Shown in pieces: positions 35,806-41,298 of a stretch of 41,298 nt of DNA. The DNA lies in contig JASMAS010000016.1 of NCBI GenBank assembly GCA_030754235.1, positions 1-41,298 of the forward strand. The letters are read 5' to 3'. The DNA comes from Litorilituus sp. (GTDB taxonomy: Bacteria; Pseudomonadota; Gammaproteobacteria; Enterobacterales; Alteromonadaceae). The translations under genes and the position numbers were made by a program. The notes below the pieces were generated by a model that was given only the letters and a program-made list of their open reading frames with translations, ran no database searches and was not told where the DNA came from. Every line of letters starts with the position of its first letter. Position 1 is the first letter of the stretch.

Positions 35806-35997
35806 GTTGTTATACCAAGTACATTAATTGATCACTTAACGAGAATTAAAAGCTTAAAGGCAAGGTATTGATTAAAGAGAATGGTTATCCCCTTGTCAAA
35901 ATAAATAACGAAGCATGTAAGATTGTAAACTCGCCATTTGCTAGTGCGCTAAAATTGGTAAACGCACAACATTAATGTAATTGATGTTAGTTATACG
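35806..35997 (-). repeat. TTATACCAA-type intergenic repeat element, copy B
   Basis: Read on the minus strand this runs from GTATAACTAACATCA near 35997 to TACTTGGTATAAC near 35806. It shares the blocks TTTTGACAAGG, AACCATTCTCTTTAATCAAT and TTTTAATTCTCG with copy A (15978-16540), but lacks that copy's extra hairpins and MITE. It includes the right arm (35931-35971) of the 41-bp inverted repeat around the EGKCG gene. It lies between the TonB2 operon's 3' end and the peptide gene, with no coding potential. Confidence 0.65.
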
Positions 35998-36060
35998 ACA
36001 TTTTATAGAGACCATCAAGTTGTACATAAAATTTCAAAAAAATCATATTTTATAAATAAA

Positions 36061-36084
36061 AAAACCAGCGGTTAAGCTGGTTTT
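36061..36084 (-). terminator. terminator of the TonB2 operon
   Basis: AAAACCAGC (36061-36069) and GCTGGTTTT (36076-36084) form a 9-bp stem around a six-base loop. On the minus strand a T-run follows, 31 bases or so after the TPR gene stop. The plus strand also ends in T, so it may work both ways. Confidence 0.85.
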
Positions 36085-36115
36085 TCACAAAGTGTATCTT
36101 GCTAGTTAGGCTTAA

Positions 36116-37414
36116 CTAGATTGAAACATTTTTTCGCCTTGCTGTATCGGCAATAAAGCTCTTCCAACCTTTAGCCGATTTACGTGACTTAGGGTCTTTT
36201 ATTGCTTTATTAATAGCCGCATAAGCTTTTTTGTACTTTTCAAGGTAAAAGTAAGACGCTGCAATATCCATATGAATACGGCCTTGATTTTTAATCCCAA
36301 GCGTAAGCGCTTTTTGAAGCGCAGGAATAGCTTTTGAAAATTGTTCATCCTGCTTTAATAGCATACCTTGTTTGCGATAATGCTTAGCTTCATTGGTCAT
36401 TTTAGCCAGTTCACCATAGTACTTAGCTGCCTTACCTATATGCATGGCGGCATGCCATGTGTTAGCTAAGGTCGAGATGTTTTTATCATCACGAGTGATA
36501 TCACCAGACGCAATATGTTTTTCTAATAACTTGGCCGCTTTATAAGGAGCTTCGTTAGAAGAATACAAGCTAGCTAAGGTTTTAAACTGAGATTCTTTTT
36601 CAAGAAACCCCTGTTTATAAGCTAAGTCGAGTGTTTGCACAGCTTTAGGGTAATCTTCCACTAACAAGTAAAACATAGGTAGTTGAGTCCACCACGCCTT
36701 ATTTTCAGGGAAAATTAAAATCACCGTCTCTAATACCTCAACAGCTTTTTTATACTTTTTACGTTCATAGTATGAATTAAGCTTTAGCACATAAGGATTT
36801 TGATTAGGTTTATCACCAAAAGCGGCGATAGCTCTATCAGCTGGTTCAATCATTTTATCTAATTGTTTCAACTCATAGTTTGCTTGGGCTATTTTAACCC
36901 AAGTATTGCCATCCTCTTTGCCCGTAAAATCCATCCATGCGTAATAGTTTTTTAACGCATTTTTGTATTTCTTAGTTTGCATTTGTAAATCAGCTAATAA
37001 TTTCAATGCTTCGCCATGGTCACCTTCATTTAAAATGTCGGGACCGACAGCAAGCTTCAAATACTTAATCGCTTCTTTTTCTTGGTCACCTTTTGTGGCG
37101 TACATCACCGCAATAAAACGCGCAACGTACGCTTTGTCGTAATCCTTCTTGGCATTAATGTCCAATAAAACAACTAAGGCACCATCGATATCAGACTCAA
37201 TACCTTCCTTTTCGTTACCAGAGTAAAGTTCGAAAGCTTTTTGTACTTTCTTACCCACCGATGGACCAATCAATTGCGTAGGACGTTTTTTCTTTTCTTC
37301 TTTAGCGCCAGCAGCATTTGCAATATCTGTAAATGGCGCTTGAGCGACTAAAAGTGAAGCGATAACAACTAAAGAAGTCGATAACTTTTTAAATGTGTTC
37401 TTATTCAAAATCAT
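36116..37414 (-). CDS. periplasmic TPR protein of the TonB2 operon
   Basis: The protein has 432 residues. A signal peptide (about 1-34, ending DIANA) is followed by helix-turn-helix TPR-like repeats from about 60 to the end (for example AIKYLKLAVGPDILNEG, AVQTLDLAYKQGF and AIPALQKALTLGI). In Vibrio and relatives a TPR protein closes the TonB2 cluster and takes part in TonB2-dependent uptake, so a periplasmic scaffold role is inferred. The start overlaps the tonB2 stop in TAATG. It is the last gene before the operon terminator. Confidence 0.85.
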   Translation of the reverse strand: MILNKNTFKKLSTSLVVIASLLVAQAPFTDIANAAGAKEEKKKRPTQLIGPSVGKKVQKAFELYSGNEKEGIESDIDGALVVLLDINAKKDYDKAYVARFIAVMYATKGDQEKEAIKYLKLAVGPDILNEGDHGEALKLLADLQMQTKKYKNALKNYYAWMDFTGKEDGNTWVKIAQANYELKQLDKMIEPADRAIAAFGDKPNQNPYVLKLNSYYERKKYKKAVEVLETVILIFPENKAWWTQLPMFYLLVEDYPKAVQTLDLAYKQGFLEKESQFKTLASLYSSNEAPYKAAKLLEKHIASGDITRDDKNISTLANTWHAAMHIGKAAKYYGELAKMTNEAKHYRKQGMLLKQDEQFSKAIPALQKALTLGIKNQGRIHMDIAASYFYLEKYKKAYAAINKAIKDPKSRKSAKGWKSFIADTARRKNVSI

Positions 37415-38031
37415 TACTTCCCTCCGTCCATATTAAACTCAAGCTGTACTGTTAAACCTGGTTGTCTCATGGCTTTACCTTCAACAACTTTTGGCTTGTA
37501 CTTCCACTTTCTTAACGCACGCTTAGCTTCTTTATCAAAAATACGCTTAGGTTGTGCTTCTATTACTTTAACATCTTCAACACCACCAATTTCATTAATA
37601 GTAAATGAAAGTTTTACCCAACCTTCTTTACCATCACGAGCTGCTTGAATAGGGTATTTAGGCTCTATTCTAACAATTGGCGTTGCATCACCGTCACGGC
37701 CAAAACCAGCACCCGGAGCAGATAATCCCGTTGATGTACCAGATAACTGGACACCCGGCATGTTAAATTGCAACCCACCACTATCGTTACTCGCTTCAGG
37801 CTCTGGTGGAGCCTGCTTTGGCGGTGCTTTAGGTGGCGGTGGCGGCGGCGGCGGAACACGTCGACGCTGCTCTGCAGAAGACTTTGGCGGTGTAGTATTT
37901 ACTTCTACGATTATATTCTCTTGTGCCTCATCCTTGCTTCTATCACCTGATGAAACAAGAAAAGCCATAAAAGAAAATAAGCCAAAGGTTACCGCAGCGC
38001 CTAGTAGTATTGATACTAAAAAGCGAACCAT
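37414..38031 (-). CDS. tonB2: TonB2-type energy transducer
   Basis: The protein has 205 residues. An N-terminal membrane helix (about 4-27) is followed by a proline-rich spacer with a run of eight Pro (60-67) and a C-terminal TonB domain (about 110-200, GWVKLSFTINEIGGVEDVKV, then ALRKWKYKPKV). It carries proton-motive energy from ExbB/ExbD to outer-membrane receptors. The short length and the run of partner genes fit TonB2 rather than TonB1. The gap to exbD2 is three bases, and its stop overlaps the TPR gene start. Confidence 0.92.
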   Translation of the reverse strand: MVRFLVSILLGAAVTFGLFSFMAFLVSSGDRSKDEAQENIIVEVNTTPPKSSAEQRRRVPPPPPPPPKAPPKQAPPEPEASNDSGGLQFNMPGVQLSGTSTGLSAPGAGFGRDGDATPIVRIEPKYPIQAARDGKEGWVKLSFTINEIGGVEDVKVIEAQPKRIFDKEAKRALRKWKYKPKVVEGKAMRQPGLTVQLEFNMDGGK

Positions 38032-38034
38032 AAC

Positions 38035-38439
38035 CTACCCCTTAGCTGCAGCAATTGATATTTTAAGACCACTACCTGCTTCTTTAATTGCATCCATCAC
38101 TTTAACAACAACGCCATGCTTAGCATCTTTGTCAGCTTGAATGATAACTACATCGGTAGGTTGTTCAGCAAGTAATTTTTCAATCCTTGCGCCAACACGT
38201 TCGATGTCAACACGGCCTTTATCTAACCAAATTTCACCATTATCTTTAACTGCAATAAAAATATTGGCATTTTTTTGTTTAGTTTGTTGTGCCGCTTTTG
38301 GTTTATTTACTTCAATACCTGCTTCTTTAACAAAAGAAGTGGTTACAATGAAGAAGATCAGCATGATAAATACGATGTCAAGCATCGGTGTCATATCAAT
38401 TACCGCTTCTTCGTCCTCACGAATCTTTTTACGTGCCAT
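38035..38439 (-). CDS. exbD2: ExbD2, biopolymer transport protein
   Basis: The protein has 134 residues with one membrane helix (about 20-36), which carries the essential Asp21 (PMLDIVFIMLIFF), and a periplasmic domain of about 90 residues. Together with ExbB2 it forms the proton channel that powers TonB2. It lies 12 bases after exbB2 and three before tonB2. Confidence 0.93.
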   Translation of the reverse strand: MARKKIREDEEAVIDMTPMLDIVFIMLIFFIVTTSFVKEAGIEVNKPKAAQQTKQKNANIFIAVKDNGEIWLDKGRVDIERVGARIEKLLAEQPTDVVIIQADKDAKHGVVVKVMDAIKEAGSGLKISIAAAKG

Positions 38440-38451
38440 GAAAATATCTCT

Positions 38452-38976
38452 CTAGTGATGAGGTAAACTGTCAACCAGTTTAGCCTTTGCTAGTTTAACT
38501 TGAGCGTCTAACCTTGAACTGAAAAACACGCCAGATAATGCTGCTACCATACCGGCCATTGTCGGGATAGTTGCTTGTGAAATACCTGCGGCCATCAAAC
38601 GCGGATTACCTGTACCCTGTTGTGCCATAGTTTCAAACACCCCAATCATACCGGTTACTGTTCCCAACAAGCCAATTAACGGACACATTGCCACTAAGGT
38701 TTTGATGGTAAACATGCGCTGTTCAAGCAGCTCGTTTGCTTCGGAAATCCAAGTCTCTCTAATACGATGTGCATACCAAGATGTAGTGTCAGTACGTGCG
38801 TCCCAACGAGAAACAATATCGTTTTTCATTGTTGGGTATACTGACGTTAAGAACCAATAACGTTCTATCATCATAATCCACATCAATAAGAGTGCAAAAG
38901 CAACAACGTAAAGCACGTTACCGCCAGTTGCAATAAAACCCCTGACAGATTCCCAAAGCTCTATCAGGAATAACAT
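38452..38976 (-). CDS. exbB2: ExbB2, MotA/TolQ/ExbB proton channel protein
   Basis: The protein has 174 residues with three membrane helices. The conserved channel segment CPLIGLLGTVTGMIGVFE (about 115-132) and the following TIPTMAGMVAALSGVFF are typical of ExbB. It is short because the long N-terminal extension seen in its neighbour is missing, as usual for ExbB2. The start overlaps the stop of the TtpC gene in TAATG. Confidence 0.93.
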   Translation of the reverse strand: MLFLIELWESVRGFIATGGNVLYVVAFALLLMWIMMIERYWFLTSVYPTMKNDIVSRWDARTDTTSWYAHRIRETWISEANELLEQRMFTIKTLVAMCPLIGLLGTVTGMIGVFETMAQQGTGNPRLMAAGISQATIPTMAGMVAALSGVFFSSRLDAQVKLAKAKLVDSLPHH

Positions 38977-40325
38977 TATTTAGACTCCTTCTCTGCAATA
39001 GCAGCAATTAAACCAGCGCTTTGCTCGTCTAATTTTTGTAGAACGCCTTTCGCTTTACCCGCTACAACACTGTGAACTAAAATCAATGGTAGTGCACAAA
39101 TCAAACCTAGTGCAGTGGTTACTAATGCTAAAGAAATGTTACCAGCCATAATTTTAGGGTCACCAGTACCAAATAAGGTAATCGTTTGGAAGGTCATAAT
39201 CATACCAATTACCGTACCTAACAGCCCCATTAATGGTGCAATGGCAGCGAACATTTTAATTAAGTTAATACCACGGTCAACTTTTGGTGTTTCACGTAAA
39301 ATACCTTCATCAAGTTTAAGTTCAAGCGTTTCAGCATCAACAGACTTATTGTCTTGATATATTTTAAGTAAACGCCCTAACGGGTTGTTTTCATTTGCTG
39401 CATCAAGGTTTTTCTCTTGCGCTTTAATTTTAGCACTAGTTGCTGTTAGGTCGATGTAACGAACTACCGCAATAAGAAGACCAAAAATTAATAGAACCGT
39501 AATGGCATAACCCACTTGTTTACCTTCGTGGAAGAATTCTTCTAATGTTTTCTTACGTGTTTCTAGTGATAAAATACCACCACGCGAAGGATCCAGATAC
39601 ACACCAACATAACCTGAGCTAGCATTGAAAAAATCAGTTGCCGTCCCTGAAATATGACCCGCTGGTTGCTTAGGTAGCGGTTGAACTTGAGAAACTTCAT
39701 CATTGTAAGTTAAGTAACCATTGTTTGACACTAAGTTAAAAGTACCTAAACGAGTAATCGTTTCAGTAGACTTAGAACCATCTAAATTAGTCACTTCAGC
39801 GGTAAACTGTGCTACCTTACCCGACTCAGTCATCTCAGTTTGCAGTGCAAACCATAACTCTTCAAGGTCTTCTAAGGCAGGAATTGCACTTGCGTTAGCA
39901 ATGCGGTTAAGCGCTTCACCACGGCCAGGGTATTGAGCACTCACAATTGAGGTTGAAATTTGACCATAAGCACCGGCAGCAGCGGCACGTGACACACCAA
40001 ACATCTCACCTAAAGTACCGGTGGCATTGTCTAGCTCCACTTCTTTTTGTGCTAACGTAATTTCATTAGCAGCATATTCTTTATTTAAGCGTTTGCTGCG
40101 GGCTTCTTGGTTAGCTAATTCTTTTTTAGCTTTATTTAAAAGCGTTTGTTTGTTTGCACGTGCAGATTTAAACTCAGCTTCACGCTTTTTATCAAGCTTA
40201 GCTTCTGAAACACGGTCAGCTTTTACTTGCTTTAATAAATCATCTAATTGGTTGGCTTGCGTTGTTGCTACAAAGCCTGTTGCCATAACAGCTGCAACCG
40301 ATACAAAATTAATAAGTTTTTTCAT
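38976..40325 (-). CDS. ttpC: TtpC, large ExbB-like TonB2 accessory protein
   Basis: The protein has 449 residues. A signal peptide (about 1-24) is followed by a coiled-coil periplasmic region (about 25-115) and a beta-rich part. A membrane helix lies near 270-290, and a TolQ/ExbB domain (APLMGLLGTVIGMIMTFQ, near 365-382) makes up the C-terminal third. This domain order is that of TtpC in Vibrio, which is required for TonB2 function. Start and stop overlap the neighbours by one base each, so the operon is tightly coupled. Confidence 0.9.
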   Translation of the reverse strand: MKKLINFVSVAAVMATGFVATTQANQLDDLLKQVKADRVSEAKLDKKREAEFKSARANKQTLLNKAKKELANQEARSKRLNKEYAANEITLAQKEVELDNATGTLGEMFGVSRAAAAGAYGQISTSIVSAQYPGRGEALNRIANASAIPALEDLEELWFALQTEMTESGKVAQFTAEVTNLDGSKSTETITRLGTFNLVSNNGYLTYNDEVSQVQPLPKQPAGHISGTATDFFNASSGYVGVYLDPSRGGILSLETRKKTLEEFFHEGKQVGYAITVLLIFGLLIAVVRYIDLTATSAKIKAQEKNLDAANENNPLGRLLKIYQDNKSVDAETLELKLDEGILRETPKVDRGINLIKMFAAIAPLMGLLGTVIGMIMTFQTITLFGTGDPKIMAGNISLALVTTALGLICALPLILVHSVVAGKAKGVLQKLDEQSAGLIAAIAEKESK

Positions 40326-41104
40326 TATTTTGCTCCTGCTGCAAATACGGGTAATTTAGTTAAATCCATTGGAAGTTGTTTACGTGCCATAGCAATAGCA
40401 TCTTTAACTGGTTTTAAATATTCATCGCCTAATTCTTCCCATGAACGTGCTTCATTGTTCCACAACCAAGAACGTTTACCGTCTAATGATTGTGCCACTA
40501 AAGCAATACGCCCCATGTGAACGAAGTCAGCCGTTAACAATGTACCGTTAAAGTCTAACTCTGCTTGATAAGCATCAAAAATAGTACCGTAACCTGCTTC
40601 AATTTCGTACGCTTCAAGTACTAAACGAAACTGCTCAGAAGTTGTTACGTTAGAACTACCCATTACTTCACGTAAGTTAGCCACGCGCTCTTGACGACGG
40701 TCGATATTCATTGGCACATCAAGCTCAATAAATTTCTCTAAGGTGTCAATCATCTTGTACATTAGCGGTACAACACCTTGCTTAATTTTGTCTATGCCGT
40801 CAATTTGCTCTTGTAACGAGGCAATATTGGCTTTTTGATCATCAACCATACGCTGAACATGGTCATTGTAACCACGCAGTACGTCAGCTTCATCTACCGT
40901 GTTACGATATTCAGCAAGAAGTTCTTGCGTTTGCTCGTAAATGGTATTGATTTTGGCTTGTGATTTAGCTGATTGCTTAAATATTTTAGCTTCAGCTTTT
41001 TGAAGGTCTGTTAATGCATCAGCAGCAGCAATATTGCTACCTGATAATGCTAGTGCGCCTACCATCGCGGTGGCGATGAGGCTTTTCTTACTTACTTTGG
41101 ACAT
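40325..41104 (-). CDS. DUF3450 periplasmic coiled-coil protein of the TonB2 operon
   Basis: The protein has 259 residues. A signal peptide (about 1-29, ending NIAAA) precedes a long coiled-coil (about 35-110) and a C-terminal domain with SWLWNNEARSWEELGDEYLKPV. DUF3450 proteins open the TonB2/TtpC operons of Vibrio and Alteromonadales; the role is not known, probably a periplasmic partner of TtpC. I chose the ATG at 41104; a TTG three codons upstream is in frame but less likely. The stop overlaps the ttpC start in TAATG. Confidence 0.88.
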   Translation of the reverse strand: MSKVSKKSLIATAMVGALALSGSNIAAADALTDLQKAEAKIFKQSAKSQAKINTIYEQTQELLAEYRNTVDEADVLRGYNDHVQRMVDDQKANIASLQEQIDGIDKIKQGVVPLMYKMIDTLEKFIELDVPMNIDRRQERVANLREVMGSSNVTTSEQFRLVLEAYEIEAGYGTIFDAYQAELDFNGTLLTADFVHMGRIALVAQSLDGKRSWLWNNEARSWEELGDEYLKPVKDAIAMARKQLPMDLTKLPVFAAGAK

Positions 41105-41158
41105 AGTTCCCAACCAATTGCTATTTAAATTTTGATAACAAAGATTTTTGTTACCGCA

Positions 41159-41188
41159 AATATAAAAATCTATCGTTTTTTATGTAAC
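41159..41188 (-). promoter_or_regulatory. candidate promoter of the TonB2 operon
   Basis: On the minus strand GTTACA (41188-41183) and TATATT (41164-41159) are 18 bases apart and could be -35 and -10. Transcription would start near 41152, at a hairpin (GATAACAAA/TTTGTTACC, 41134-41154, one mismatch). Confidence 0.35.
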
Positions 41189-41210
41189 TTTTTATGTGTA
41201 ACTTTTTATG
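41183..41210. repeat. 14-bp perfect tandem duplication in the TonB2 promoter region
   Basis: TGTAACTTTTTATG occurs twice head to tail (41183-41196 and 41197-41210). Each copy carries one GTTACA on the minus strand, so the -35-like hexamer is duplicated. Confidence 0.8.
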
Positions 41211-41230
41211 AATACAACTAACCAATAATC

Positions 41231-41249
41231 CCAAATGATAATCAAACTG
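41231..41249. promoter_or_regulatory. Fur-box-like sequence upstream of the TonB2 operon
   Basis: CCAAATGATAATCAAACTG matches the 19-base Fur consensus at 12 positions, including the unbroken core AATGATAATCA. TonB systems are commonly iron-regulated. However, it lies about 80 to 100 bases upstream of the promoter candidate, further than expected for simple repression, so it could serve a gene beyond the right edge. Confidence 0.4.
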
Positions 41250-41298
41250 TCAAGGAGGGAGTTCATAAGTTGTTTTAATCGCATGCAAAACAACCTGT

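Noticed and set aside
37665-37950. Other-frame readings over the tonB2 proline region
   Set aside because: They are by-products of the repetitive proline codons; the TonB reading has clear domains and operon spacing.
41269-41294. Hairpin GTTGTTTT/AAAACAAC at the right edge as a terminator
   Set aside because: The loop is ten bases and no T-run is seen before the window ends; the gene it would serve is outside.

Overview
This window looks like chromosomal DNA of a marine gammaproteobacterium of the Alteromonadales, most likely Colwellia, Thalassotalea or a close relative. This rests on the AT-rich base composition, the leuS to dacA gene order, the TonB2-type operon with DUF3450 and TtpC proteins, and the TTATACCAA-type intergenic repeats. 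The genus is inferred from gene content and not proven. I saw no tRNA, rRNA or CRISPR array.

Layout. (1) Positions 1-1506 are the start of a chromosomal integron: a partial attC at the left edge, a first cassette for a small two-helix membrane protein, an attI-like region rich in nested palindromes, a consensus LexA box, and an integron integrase. (2) Positions 1511-4507 hold a Lon-family protease and ybeL on the minus strand. (3) Positions 4699-15859 are the conserved cluster leuS-lptE-holA-nadD-rsfS-rlmH-mrdA-mrdB-rlpA-dacA. It covers tRNA charging, LPS transport, replication, NAD synthesis, ribosome functions and rod-shape wall synthesis, and it ends at a good terminator. (4) Positions 15978-16540 are an intergenic repeat element with a second, MITE-like element nested inside it. 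(5) Positions 16545-19575 hold a KamA-family radical SAM aminomutase divergent from a LysR regulator, with a palindromic operator candidate between them. (6) Positions 19783-27931 hold a small lipoprotein gene and a tripartite-efflux operon with one adaptor and two RND permeases. (7) Positions 27944-31472 hold truC divergent from DUF3549, DUF3301 and a DUF805-like membrane protein gene. (8) Positions 31570-34304 hold a DGC-domain cysteine protein gene with a perfect FNR box, a second inverted copy of the MITE, and ycaO. (9) Positions 34431-35731 hold yehS and a secreted peptide with EGKCG repeats resembling the HvfA family of copper-binding RiPP precursors, flanked by a 41-bp inverted repeat. 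(10) Positions 36116-41104 are a six-gene TonB2/TtpC energy-transduction operon.

The most notable items are the orphan EGKCG peptide, which lacks the usual MNIO (DUF692) modification genes nearby and sits next to the TonB2 operon; the DGC gene with an FNR site at a class II-like position; the nested pair of repeat families; and the SOS-controlled integron edge. Several convergent junctions carry long perfect hairpins without a T-tract.
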